Source of the DNA: CSSed11-175R1 sp041685735
GTDB lineage: Bacteria > Actinomycetota > Nitriliruptoria > Nitriliruptorales > Nitriliruptoraceae
Assembly: GCA_041685735.1 (NCBI GenBank)
Contig: JAWLFE010000002.1
Span: 62,001 to 126,000 of the forward strand
Length of the DNA stretch: 64,000 nucleotides
Direction of reading: 5' to 3'
The notes beneath the pieces are model-generated. The model did not search any database. It was not told the DNA's origin and was given only the letters and a program-made list of their open reading frames with translations. The position numbers and the translations under genes are program-made. Below, piece by piece: positions 18,849-27,604 of the stretch. The stretch's first letter is position 1. Each line of letters opens with the position of its first letter.

Positions 18849-19999
18849 GGCGCGAGCCGATCCCGCGCGAGGGCGCACCAGTAGTCGACGCCGAAGGGGA
18901 TGGCGGCATCGTTGAAGTCGTAGCTCGGGTGGTGCAGTGATCGGCCGTGGGCACCCTCGGTGCCGTTGCCGATGACCACGAAGCAGCCCGGTCGGTGGTG
19001 GAGGTACTGGGCGAAGTCCTCCGAGAAGCTCATGCGGTCGCCGGTCGCATCGATCGTCATCCCGTCGACCTGCGCAGCCGCACGGGCAGCCGCATCCGTC
19101 TCTGCTGGGGTGTTCACGACCGGGGCGAACTCGCGCTGGTACCGGACCTCCACAGACACGCCGTGCGCCGCTGCGACGCCCTGTGTGATCTGCTGCATCC
19201 GGGTCCGGATCGTGGTGCTGACCCGGTCGTCGAAGCCGCGGGTGTCGCCCCGGAGGGTGACCTGGCCGGGGATGACGTTGCGGGCACCGTCGGTGACGAA
19301 CTCGGTCACCGACACCACGGCGTGATCCGTCGGTGCGACGGCGCGGGAGACGATGGTCTGGAGCGCCAGGACCACCTCGGCGCCGGCGACCAGGGGATCG
19401 AGCGTCCGCTCCGGCGCGGAGGCGTGTCCGCCGTTGCCATCGATGACGATGGAGAACACGTCCTCGAACGCGGTGAAGATCCCCGCCCTGGTGGCGAGGT
19501 GGCCGACCGGCAGCCCAGGCAGGTTGTGCAGGCCGAACACGGCGTCCATGGGGAAGCGGTCGAACAGGCCATCGTCGATCATCGCCTGGGCGCCGAGGCC
19601 GGTCTCCTCGGCTGGTTGGAAGATGAACTGCACCGTCCCGTCCAGATCCTCGGCCCGAGCCAGCGCCTGTGCGGCACCGAGCAGCATCGTGATGTGTCCG
19701 TCGTGCCCGCAGCCGTGATGCGTTCCGGCGATCTCCGAGGCGTACGGAGCATCCCCCCGCTCGGTGATGGGAAGCGCATCCAACTCGGCACGCAGCCCGA
19801 TCGCGCGGTCCGATGTGCCTCGCCGCAACGTGCCGACCACGCCGCTGCCACCCACGCCCGTGTGGACCTGGAGGCCGACCTCCTCGAGCCGTTCGGCGAC
19901 CAGCGTGGCGGTGTCCGTGACGTCGAACCGGGGCTCGGGCCGCCGGTGGAGCGCACGTCGGACCGTGGTCAGGTCCGCAAGGACATCAGCGTTCACCAT
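18845..19999 (-). CDS. M20-family amidohydrolase
   Basis: 384 aa zinc amidohydrolase of the hippurate/IAA-amino-acid hydrolase group. The metal-binding signature HGCGHDGH is complete, and the catalytic Glu pair appears in FQPAEETGLGAQAMI. A dimerisation domain follows (IDGNGGHASAPE), and the last metal His is in HHPSYDFNDAAIP. The ATG at 19999 begins where similarity starts; the longer frame adds 61 Arg-rich residues and is rejected. First gene of a probable M20-M24-LysR unit. Likely hydrolyses an N-acyl amino acid, with the M24 enzyme acting on a related peptide bond. Confidence 0.87.
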   Translation of the reverse strand: MVNADVLADLTTVRRALHRRPEPRFDVTDTATLVAERLEEVGLQVHTGVGGSGVVGTLRRGTSDRAIGLRAELDALPITERGDAPYASEIAGTHHGCGHDGHITMLLGAAQALARAEDLDGTVQFIFQPAEETGLGAQAMIDDGLFDRFPMDAVFGLHNLPGLPVGHLATRAGIFTAFEDVFSIVIDGNGGHASAPERTLDPLVAGAEVVLALQTIVSRAVAPTDHAVVSVTEFVTDGARNVIPGQVTLRGDTRGFDDRVSTTIRTRMQQITQGVAAAHGVSVEVRYQREFAPVVNTPAETDAAARAAAQVDGMTIDATGDRMSFSEDFAQYLHHRPGCFVVIGNGTEGAHGRSLHHPSYDFNDAAIPFGVDYWCALARDRLAP

Positions 20000-20385
20000 G
20001 CCCCCTCCGGTCCGTCGGTGACGGCGGCCATGCTGCGGCTGCCGATCCAGGTTGCGCACGTACACCCTCGAGGTGCAGCGGTTCGACCTCCATGATCCTC
20101 CTGACGGACCCGGGAACCTTCGCGTACGTCGTCGTCGTCGTCCAGCGACCATCACTGACGGCCATCGGTCAGTTCCGCTCACGCATGCACGGTGGGTGCC
20201 GGGGGCTGCGCGCGCTCCGCCGGATAGAGGGCCGGGATCGCCCCATGCCGTTCGCCGACAGGACCCGTAAGGAGGACCGACGGGAACCCTTCAACGATGC
20301 CCACTGGACCGTGGTGTTCGCCGTGGGCGACCCTCGGACGTCAGCACGGGATGCGCTGCAGTCGGGTACGAGGGAGTGACGTGTG
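20000..20385. other. intergenic, divergent promoter region
   Basis: 386 bases between the divergent M20 gene and the cytolysin-like lipoprotein gene. Short open frames here lack codon bias or recognisable products. Copies of a CTGACGG/CCGTCAG-like element occur near 20099 and 20155, echoing the repeats at the LysR gene. An AAGGAGG-like site at 20270-20276 precedes a 29-codon frame that ends in a TGATG overlap with the ATG at 20386. Confidence 0.5.
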
Positions 20386-22053
20386 ATGGGTCGGGGCGGG
20401 TATCACCTGAGGGTCGTGACGATGATGGTGGTGCTCGCGCTGTCGACCGCGGCCTGCAGCGATGCGGGTGCCGCAGATCCGGCGTCGGATGCCGTGGCGG
20501 GGGAGGTCGAGCCGGAACCCGACCCCGAGCCGGAACCCGACCCGGAAGCGGAACCCGACCCGGAGCCGGACCCCGGGCCGAGCGCCGATGAGGAGCCCGA
20601 GCCGCCCGAGCCGGAACGGACGACGGCCGATCCGGCGGTCGATCCGTTGTTCGCCTCGTTGGCCGACTGGGCGCCGGAGGTCGGAAGCGCCGAGGACGAC
20701 CGGGAGCTGGCGCGGGGCGAGTTCGTGTCCGGCGACCACGCCTACCAGTGCAGCGTCACCACCAGCGACCCGACGGAGCGAACCTTCGATGCGTTCCCTG
20801 CCGTCGCCTTCGAGGGCAGCGTGCTGCCGGGCCTGTTCGTCGACGGGGATCGCCTCCTGGAGGGCGAGATCCAGCCGCTCCCACTCGGTCGCGCGCCGCT
20901 CGAGCTCGCGGTCGACCTCGCCTCCTCGGCACCGGTCGTGAACGTCCAGGCTCCGTCGACCTCCACCCTGCAACAGGCGGTCGCGACCTTGCAGCGCGAC
21001 GCCGACAGCCGCCTGTCGGGTATCGATGTCGTTCCGGCCGACATCGACTACGTCCGGCAGGAGGCGTACTCGTTCGAACAGACGGCGCTCGACCTCGGGT
21101 TCTCGCTGCGCTACGACAGTCCACTTGCCTCAGCTGGGCTCGACGGCGCGTTCGCGAGCGACCGCTCCTTCGAGCAGCACACGATCCTGGTCCGCATGGT
21201 CCAGCCGATGTACACGATCTCCTTCGTCGACGATGACGTGATCCGGCCTTCGCAACTGCTCGCCGCGTCGGTCACCCCGGACGAGGTCGACCGAGCCATC
21301 GCCGCCGGGCGTCTGCGTGAGGGGAGCCCTGCGGTCTACATCGACGCGGTCACCTACGGGCGAACGATGCTGTTCACGATGTCCTCGACCCGAGTGGAGA
21401 GCGCCGAGGAGCTCCAGGTGGCCGTGAACGCGGCCTACCGTTCGATCTCTGGCGAGGTCGAGGTCGGGGAGGAGGAGCGTCGGGTCCTCGCCGAGTCGGA
21501 GATCCGGCTCGTCGCCGTCGGGGGTGACACGGCCGCGGCCGAAGCCGCCATCCGCTCCGCCGATCCGGCCGCCTTCTTCAGCGGTGCCGATACAGCCAAC
21601 GCCGCACCGTTGACCTTCCGCGTGGCGACGCTCGGGGGCCGGACCGCGACCGTCCGGGACGTGGCGACCTACCAGCAGCAGGACTGCACCCGCACCCTGA
21701 TCGAGACGCCGGAGCCCGAGTCGAGCTTCGAGTTCGTGTTCAGCGATGTCATCGGGCGGGCGACGTTGGAGCTCAACGGCCGGGAGGTGCTCGAGGTTCG
21801 CAGCGCGCCCGGTTTCCCGCAGAGCACCCCGGGCGCCGGCCGCGTCACCTTGACCCCCGACGACCTCCCGAGCGGCACCCAGGATGTCCGCATCACATTC
21901 GGCCGGCCGCAGTGTGTGGGGTCGGTCGTGCGGCTGCGCATCTTCGTCGACGGCGCGTTCGAGGACGAGCGCAACTTCGATGGCTGCGCCTTCAACGGGA
22001 TCTGGGAGTACAAGGTGGACGAGGCCTCCGGGGCGTTGGACCGGGTCCGCTGA
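20386..22053 (+). CDS. lipoprotein with cholesterol-dependent-cytolysin-like core
   Basis: 555 aa. A signal peptide ends at a lipobox-like STAAC (Cys24), then a Pro/Glu/Asp repeat linker (about 38-70). Residues 95-425 follow the order of the thiol-activated cytolysin core: a segment ending APLELAVDL, FASDRSFEQHTILVRMVQPMYT before the beta-sheet, the hallmark VTYGRTMLFTMSSTRVES and VAVGGDTAAAEAAIRS. The membrane-binding domain 4 with its Trp-rich undecapeptide is absent; about 125 residues of another beta-rich domain with Cys replace it. The ATG is 9 bases after GAGGGAG; a GTG lies one codon earlier. Pore formation is inferred from the fold only. It stands alone between divergent and unrelated genes. 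Confidence 0.75.
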   Translation: MGRGGYHLRVVTMMVVLALSTAACSDAGAADPASDAVAGEVEPEPDPEPEPDPEAEPDPEPDPGPSADEEPEPPEPERTTADPAVDPLFASLADWAPEVGSAEDDRELARGEFVSGDHAYQCSVTTSDPTERTFDAFPAVAFEGSVLPGLFVDGDRLLEGEIQPLPLGRAPLELAVDLASSAPVVNVQAPSTSTLQQAVATLQRDADSRLSGIDVVPADIDYVRQEAYSFEQTALDLGFSLRYDSPLASAGLDGAFASDRSFEQHTILVRMVQPMYTISFVDDDVIRPSQLLAASVTPDEVDRAIAAGRLREGSPAVYIDAVTYGRTMLFTMSSTRVESAEELQVAVNAAYRSISGEVEVGEEERRVLAESEIRLVAVGGDTAAAEAAIRSADPAAFFSGADTANAAPLTFRVATLGGRTATVRDVATYQQQDCTRTLIETPEPESSFEFVFSDVIGRATLELNGREVLEVRSAPGFPQSTPGAGRVTLTPDDLPSGTQDVRITFGRPQCVGSVVRLRIFVDGAFEDERNFDGCAFNGIWEYKVDEASGALDRVR

Positions 22054-22332
22054 TCGTCGGTTGTCGCTCCGTCGCCTCCGCTGGGAGCCACGGGCTGGGG
22101 CTGGAGACCATCAGCCGAGCCCCTGGCCCGTTGAGCGACCCGCGAACCACGAACGCACGCACCGTCGTGCAGCGCGGTGGATGCTTGACAGGGCCACGGC
22201 GGGAAGTACCGTGATCCCGAAGTCGCTCGTGCTCCGGTCCTCGGCACGGCCCTCGTCGCCGTGGTTCTGGAGTGCTCATGTTCGATCCCTGGTCGTTGCG
22301 GTTCGCCGTCCACTCGGGTCGGCCGATACCCG

Positions 22333-23049
22333 ATGGCTGATGCGGAGCCGCGCCGGATCCTGCGGGTCGTGGAGGCGTTCGAAGCGCAGCCGCCGGGCCC
22401 ACCGGAGATGCGCCTGTGCACGGCGGCGTCGAAGCTGCTGGACGCCGCGGGGGTCGGGGTGTCGCTGGGCGCCAACGACGACCTGCTCGACAGTGGGTTG
22501 CAGATGGTCTGCGCAACAGAAGGCGCACGGGCCGGCGAAGCGAGCCAGTTCGACCTGGGTGAGGGTCCCGCGTACACGGCACACCGGACCGGGTGGCCCG
22601 TACAGGTCGCGGATCTCGAGCGTGACGACACCTGGCCCACGTTCGCCAAGGCGGCCGCCGCGTTGGGGTTCCGGGCCGTGTTCGCGTTCCCCCTGCGGTC
22701 CGGCTCGATCAGCCTCGGCGCATTGACGCTCTACCAGTCCGTCGCCGGAGAGCTGACCTCCGAGCAGTACGGCGATGCGCTGGTGGTCGCCCGGTTCGCG
22801 CTCAACCTGTTGACCTCGTTGCAGGCGGGGCGGCCAGCTGATGAGCTCGACGAGGTCTTCACCAACACGCTGTCGAGCTCCGTGGAGGTCCACCAGGCCT
22901 CGGGGGTCGTCGCGGTGCAGCTCGGTGTCCCGGTCGCGGCGGCGCTCGCGGTGTTGCGGGCACACGCGTTCGCGGAAGGTTCAACCCTGCCCGAGGTCGC
23001 GACGCAGGTCGTCGAGCATCGCCTCGAGCTCGGGCCCCTGCAGGACTAG
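22333..23049 (+). CDS. GAF-ANTAR sensory antiterminator
   Basis: 238 aa. Residues 20-160 form a GAF sensor domain (LGEGPAYTAHRTGWPVQVAD, FAFPLRSGSISLGALTLYQ). Residues 175-235 form an ANTAR RNA-binding domain (VHQASGVVAVQLGV, AEGSTLPEVATQVVEHRL). ANTAR proteins bind paired stem-loops in mRNA and prevent termination. It is the first of a run of related sensor genes. ATG 22333 starts the conserved part; the upstream extension to 22261 has no coding character. The ligand and target RNA are unknown. Confidence 0.85.
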   Translation: MADAEPRRILRVVEAFEAQPPGPPEMRLCTAASKLLDAAGVGVSLGANDDLLDSGLQMVCATEGARAGEASQFDLGEGPAYTAHRTGWPVQVADLERDDTWPTFAKAAAALGFRAVFAFPLRSGSISLGALTLYQSVAGELTSEQYGDALVVARFALNLLTSLQAGRPADELDEVFTNTLSSSVEVHQASGVVAVQLGVPVAAALAVLRAHAFAEGSTLPEVATQVVEHRLELGPLQD

Positions 23050-23116
23050 CCAGCGCAGGAGCGCGCGGCTCATCACATCTCGTCGACGGCATGGAAGCGT
23101 CAAGGAAGAGGATCGC

Positions 23117-23857
23117 ATGAGTGCAACCACGGACATCGCCCTCAGTCGTGAGCGGCGTCTGGTCGAGACGTTCGTTGAGCTCGCTGACACCCTCGTGGAG
23201 GACTTCGACGTGGTCGACTTCTTCTCCTCGCTGGCCGAACGTGTCGTGGAGCTCGGACTCGCGTCCGAGGCGGGGATCCTGTTGGTCGACGAGGCCGGGG
23301 ATCTGCAGTTCGTCGCCGCATCGGATGAGCGGACCCACCTGCTGGAGCTGTTCCAGGCCCAGAACGAGGAGGGGCCCTGTCAGGACTGTTTCCGCACGGC
23401 GAGCCCGGTGAGTGCCGATGATCTGCAGGCTGCCAGTGACCGGTGGCCGCTGTTCGCGCCGCGTGCGGTGCAGGCCGGGTTCAGGTCGGTGCAGGCCGTG
23501 CCGCTGCGGCTGCGGGGGGCCGTGCTGGGTGCCTTCAACCTGTTCCTGACCGATCCAGGTGGGATCGACACCGACGCCGAGGCGGTCGTGCAGGCGATGG
23601 CGGATGTGGCCACGATCGGGTTGCTGCAGCAGCGGGAGCTCGATCGCTCCCACGCCGTCGAAGGACAACTGCAGCGAGCTCTGCAGACCCGCATCGGGAT
23701 CGAACAGGCCAAGGGCATCGTCGCGGAGCAGGTGGGCATCGAGATGGACGCGGCCTTCGGGCTGTTGCGTGATCACTCACGCAACTACAACCAGAAGCTG
23801 CACGATGTCGCTCGAGACATCGTCAGGGGCACGTTGGCGGCGAAGGACCTCGTATGA
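23117..23857 (+). CDS. GAF-ANTAR sensory antiterminator
   Basis: 246 aa. The GAF domain spans about 20-165 (AGILLVDEAGDLQFVAASDERTH, then EGPCQDCFRTASPVSADDL with a conserved CxxC). The ANTAR domain follows (RIGIEQAKGIVAEQVGIEMDAAF). ATG 23117 lies behind AGGAAGAGG. It is 67 bases after the previous GAF-ANTAR gene. It is closely similar to the product of 25456-26208, including the CxxC, so the two probably arose by duplication. Confidence 0.88.
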   Translation: MSATTDIALSRERRLVETFVELADTLVEDFDVVDFFSSLAERVVELGLASEAGILLVDEAGDLQFVAASDERTHLLELFQAQNEEGPCQDCFRTASPVSADDLQAASDRWPLFAPRAVQAGFRSVQAVPLRLRGAVLGAFNLFLTDPGGIDTDAEAVVQAMADVATIGLLQQRELDRSHAVEGQLQRALQTRIGIEQAKGIVAEQVGIEMDAAFGLLRDHSRNYNQKLHDVARDIVRGTLAAKDLV

Positions 23858-23864
23858 ACCTGAC

Positions 23865-25439
23865 ATGGCCCCGGCTTCCGTGCGGGTCGGGGTCGGTCGC
23901 CTCACGCCGCGTGGCGAGGTGCCGCGTCGGGGGACCGTGGTCGATGAAGGCAAGCTGTCGTCGGTCCTGAGCGAGTTCGCGCGGACGCTCGCGACCGAGT
24001 TCCCGATCCAGCACATCCTCGACCATCTGGTGGAGTGGATCGTGGGGATCCTCCCGGTCACCTCGGCAGGGGTGACCCTGATCGGCGAGGCGCGCGAGCC
24101 GCGTTTCGTGGCCGCGTCCGACGCCAGTGCACTGCGTTACGAACGCATCCAGACCAACGTCGGTCAGGGCCCGTGCGTGCTGGCGTACGACTCCGGTGAG
24201 CCGGTCGCGGTGACCGACCTGGACACCGACGAGCGCTTCCCGGCGTTCGCTGCTGCGGCGCGGGCGGCTGGCCTTGGGGCCGTGTTCACGTTTCCCCTGC
24301 GCCACGGGCAGGAGCGCATGGATGCTCTCGATCTGTCCCGCGAGACCCCGGGGGGCTCGACCGTCACACGATGGAGACCGCCCAGACGCTCGCTGACGTC
24401 GCGGCGGCCTACCTGATCAACGCCTAGGCGCGCGAGGATCCTGTTCATCGATCTCGATGACTTCAAGCTCGTCAACGACACGCACGGCCACCAGGTCGGC
24501 GACGAGCTACGGGTCGCTGTTGCGCGGCGTCTGGCGGGACTCGCACGACCCGAGGACACGTTGGTCCGTGTGTCGGGTGACGAGTTCGTCTTCCTCTGCG
24601 AGAACCTGGGTGACCCCGGCGATGCACACCTGCTGGTGCGCCGTATCGCCGATGCGCTCGAGGAACCCTTCGAGCTGCCGGGCGTCGAACTGAGCGTCAC
24701 CGCGAGCGTCGGGGTCGCGATCGCCCATCACGACGAGACCATCTCGGACCGATTGTTGGCGGTCGCGGAACGGACCGACCTGATCAACGAGGTCGGCGCC
24801 TGGGTCCTGCGGCGTAGCTGTGCCGATCACCATGACTGGCGCGCCAGCCATCGTGGCCTGGCCCTCGATCTGGCGCTGAACGTGTCGGTGCGTCAGCTGC
24901 TGGCTCCGGGCTTCGTCGACACGGTCGCCAGCGTGCTCGCGGCGACGGGCACGCCGCCGGCCGTGCTCATCCCGGAGGTCACGGAGAGCGTCCTGATGGA
25001 TGATGCCCGTCGCACGCAGCTGGTGCTCGACGAGCTGCGTGAGACCGGTATCCGGATCGACCTGGATGATTTCGGCACCGGCTTCTCCTCGTTGAGCTAT
25101 CTGCGGCAGCTCCCGATCGACATCGTCAAGATCGATCGGAGCTTCGTCGCTGACGTCGATGTGCCGCTGGGTGGAGGTTCCATCCTCGCGGCGGTCACCA
25201 ACCTGGCGCACGTCCTGGATCTGCCGGTCACCGCAGAAGGTGTCGAGACCCGGCGTCAGCACGACGAGGTCCGTGGTCTCGGGTGTGAACTCGCCCAGGG
25301 GTTCTTCTACGCCCACCCGATGTCGGCCACGCGGATCGAGCGGTTGCTGGGCCAGAACGGGGATGGAACCCGACACCTGCCGACGAGCACGGGTGCCTCG
25401 TCGGTTCGCGTGGAGGCACCGGCGCCATCGGCGCGCTGA
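23865..25439 (+). pseudogene. GAF-GGDEF-EAL protein with frameshift and internal losses
   Basis: A cyclic-di-GMP signalling protein in pieces. The GAF part (VGQGPCVLAYDSGEPVAVTD, FTFPLRHGQERM) shifts frame at the six-G run at 24350-24355; a seventh G would restore ETAQTLADVAAAYLINA, which then meets a TAG at 24425. GGDEF resumes at ARILFIDLDDFKLVNDTHG without its DPLTGLPNR start and contains RVSGDEF. At about 24765 it jumps into the middle of EAL (AVAERTDLINEVGAWVL), omitting the end of GGDEF and the EALLRW motif. EAL then runs intact (DDFGTGFSSLSYLRQLP, TAEGVETRRQ) to the stop. The start is uncertain (ATG 23865 or GTG 23938). Confidence 0.8.
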
Positions 25440-25461
25440 TCCTCGCGGTCGTGGATCAGCG
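25434..25461. terminator. bidirectional terminator between convergent genes
   Basis: Perfect 9-bp inverted repeat CGCTGATCC/GGATCAGCG with a 10-base loop. It includes the stop codons of both convergent genes. No U tract on either strand. Confidence 0.65.
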
Positions 25462-26208
25462 TCGCGCCGTGAGGGCCTGCGCATCCAGGGAGCCCTCGAC
25501 GATCCGGCGTGCGACGTCGCTGAGTTTGGCGTTGTTGTCGCGTGCGTAGGAGCGGATCATCTCGAAGGCGTCCGCCATCGACACCGAGGCCTGCTGGAAG
25601 ATGATGCCCTTGGATTGTTCGATGGCCACCCGGCTGTGCAGGGCGTACTGCAGCTGGCCCTCGACCTCGTGGGCCCGATCGAGTTCCCGTTGCTGCAAGA
25701 GCCCGATGATCGCGACGTCTGCCATGGCCTGGACCACGGCGCGGCCGTCCGGATCGAGCGAGCCCGCGTCGCTATGGAACAGGTTCATCGCCCCGAGCAC
25801 GGTGCCGCGCAGGCGCAAGGGGAAGGCGTCCACGGAGGCGAATCCGGTCGCGAGTGCCTTCGGGACGAACAGCGGCCAACGCTCCCGCTCGTCCTCGAGC
25901 TGGGCGACGGCGACCGGCGTGCCGTTCCGGAAGCAATCCTGGCACGGGCCTTCGCGGCTCTGGACCTGGAACAGCTCGAGCACCTGCGTCCGTTCGTCCG
26001 AGGCTGCCACGAACCGCAGCGAGTCGGTCTCGTCGGCCAGCAGGATGCCCGCCTGGCTGGACAGACCGAGATCGACGACGCGTTCGGTGAGCCCGGCCAG
26101 GAACTCGACCACATCGAAGTCGGCGATCAGCGTGTCCGCGAGCTCGACGAAGGTTGCGACCAGCCGCTGCTCACGGTGCTCGATGAGACGTGGTCCGGAC
26201 GCGGTCAT
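25456..26208 (-). CDS. GAF-ANTAR sensory antiterminator
   Basis: 250 aa. GAF domain with SSQAGILLADETDSLRFVAA and the EGPCQDCFRNGTPVAV CxxC segment, then an ANTAR domain (RVAIEQSKGIIFQQASVSMADAF). It is a near-duplicate in plan of the product of 23117-23857 but on the opposite strand, convergent with the broken GGDEF-EAL gene. ATG at 26208. The paired cysteines at the same site in both paralogues suggest a redox- or metal-responsive GAF domain; that is inference. Confidence 0.88.
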   Translation of the reverse strand: MTASGPRLIEHREQRLVATFVELADTLIADFDVVEFLAGLTERVVDLGLSSQAGILLADETDSLRFVAASDERTQVLELFQVQSREGPCQDCFRNGTPVAVAQLEDERERWPLFVPKALATGFASVDAFPLRLRGTVLGAMNLFHSDAGSLDPDGRAVVQAMADVAIIGLLQQRELDRAHEVEGQLQYALHSRVAIEQSKGIIFQQASVSMADAFEMIRSYARDNNAKLSDVARRIVEGSLDAQALTARR

Positions 26209-26298
26209 GATGGCTCACTTGGTCGGTGGCTGCGGACCGGCCGATGCGGACCCTCTGGACCGAGGATACGGGCTGGCCCGGCGTGTGTCGCAGGGGAT

Positions 26299-26457
26299 CT
26301 AGCCATCCATCCGCACCCGCCGCGCGACGATGTCCCTCGCGACATCGCGCAGACTCTCCCCGTTCGCGAAGGCACGCGCGCGCAGGACGGCCATGGCCGT
26401 CCCGACGTCGATACGGAGCTGGACGGACACCACGCCGGCCGCCTGGGGTCTTCCATC
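26299..26457 (-). pseudogene. ANTAR domain remnant of a truncated GAF-ANTAR gene
   Basis: Translating this stretch on the minus strand gives an uninterrupted ANTAR domain: QAAGVVSVQLRIDVGTAMAV, then RARAFANGESLRDVARDIVA, ending in TAG at 26299. It matches the ANTAR of the 22333-23049 product (QASGVVAVQLGVPVAAALAV). Upstream in the same frame the GAF domain is missing and no start codon is plausible. It lies 91 bases upstream of an intact GAF-ANTAR gene. It may be a decayed tandem copy or another gene shortened by an assembly deletion. Confidence 0.7.
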
Positions 26458-26540
26458 CTGTGTCCGTGACGGGTGGGACCTTCACCGCGGTGCGATCCGT
26501 GCCGCCGCGAGCCGGCCACGGTCGCCGATCCCGGTACCGG

Positions 26541-27383
26541 TCAGGTCCGATCCCCGGCCGTCGACGGTGGGTGGATGAACCAGAAGGGGAGCGCGACCAG
26601 GACCGCCGCGCCGATCATGTTGCCGATACCAGCCGGGATGATGCTCCAGCCGAGGGCGATGAGCCAGCTCAGATCCCCACCGAGCGCGATGTGGAGCGCG
26701 AAGAACCCCATGTTCGCCGGACTGTGTTGGAAGCCGGCGGCGACGAACAGCATGACGGCCAACAGCACCGGGATGTACTTGCCGATGATCGTGCGGCCCA
26801 TGAACGCGAAGAAGGCAGCCATCCCGACCAGCCAGTTGGCCAAAACGCCGGAGAGCACCAGCTGCCCCCAGGAACCCGCCCCGCCGAGTCCGCGGTAGGC
26901 CATCTTGCCATCCACGATCTGTTGCAGCCCGGCGAGGGTCTCCGCGGGGTAGAGCTGCGCGATGGCGATGAGGTTGCCGAACAGCCATGCGCCAGCGAGG
27001 TTGCCCAACCACGCCAGGACCCAGAGGCGCAGGACCCGTCGCCACCGACCCCGATCGTCCAACAGGGTGGTCGGCAGCACGACGTTGGCTTCGGTGAACA
27101 GGATGGCCTCTGAGAGCACCACGAAGAAGAACCCGATGCTGAACGCGAACCCTTGGATCGCCTTGCTGGGGCCGGCGGCTTCGATCCCCTGACTGAGCAG
27201 GACCGACAGCAGGGCCCCGGCCGTGATGAAGCCGCCACCGAGCACGGCCAGGACCAGGATGCGCGGCAGGGTCAGGTCATCGACACGGCTGCGACCGAAC
27301 TGCGCCATGGCGGTGCTCACGCGTGACGCAGCCACGTACTGCGATGCCGGGAGATGCCCGGTCGCCTGGTCGTCCGTGGTCAC
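26541..27383 (-). CDS. formate/nitrite transporter (FNT) family channel
   Basis: About 280 aa with six predicted helices. The family pattern is clear: an early GGGFITAGALLSVLLSQG, then SEAILFTEANVVLP, a central LGNLAGAWLFGNLI and a C-terminal GFQHSPANMGFFAL holding the conserved His-Ser-x-Ala-Asn. FNT channels pass formate, nitrite or hydrosulfide. I chose GTG at 27383 because AAGGAGCAGCGAG precedes it. No associated formate or nitrite enzyme gene is present, so the substrate is open. TetR lies upstream on the same strand. Confidence 0.88.
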   Translation of the reverse strand: MTTDDQATGHLPASQYVAASRVSTAMAQFGRSRVDDLTLPRILVLAVLGGGFITAGALLSVLLSQGIEAAGPSKAIQGFAFSIGFFFVVLSEAILFTEANVVLPTTLLDDRGRWRRVLRLWVLAWLGNLAGAWLFGNLIAIAQLYPAETLAGLQQIVDGKMAYRGLGGAGSWGQLVLSGVLANWLVGMAAFFAFMGRTIIGKYIPVLLAVMLFVAAGFQHSPANMGFFALHIALGGDLSWLIALGWSIIPAGIGNMIGAAVLVALPFWFIHPPSTAGDRT

Positions 27384-27604
27384 CTCGCTGCTCCTTGGTG
27401 CCGGTCGGTCACGTACCAGCGCGTGGCCAGGCACGGGCAGGGATCACCGCCGAGGACCGAGACACGCCACGGCACGCAACCCGCACCGGACCGGCAGCCT
27501 TCCATGACCGGTCCACCGTGTCGGAGACCCTTCGGTCAGCACGGCCGGCTGCCGCGACCGGGACACCCGGGGATCGTGGCCGAGACTGCGCCGTCCGAGC
27601 CCGG

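Noticed and set aside
18947..20095. 382-codon frame opposite the M20 gene
   Set aside because: Antisense to an enzyme with complete metal motifs; composition of a shadow frame.
20052..20379. Small genes upstream of the cytolysin-like gene
   Set aside because: Two overlapping short frames have no motif, no ribosome site at their starts and mixed codon use.
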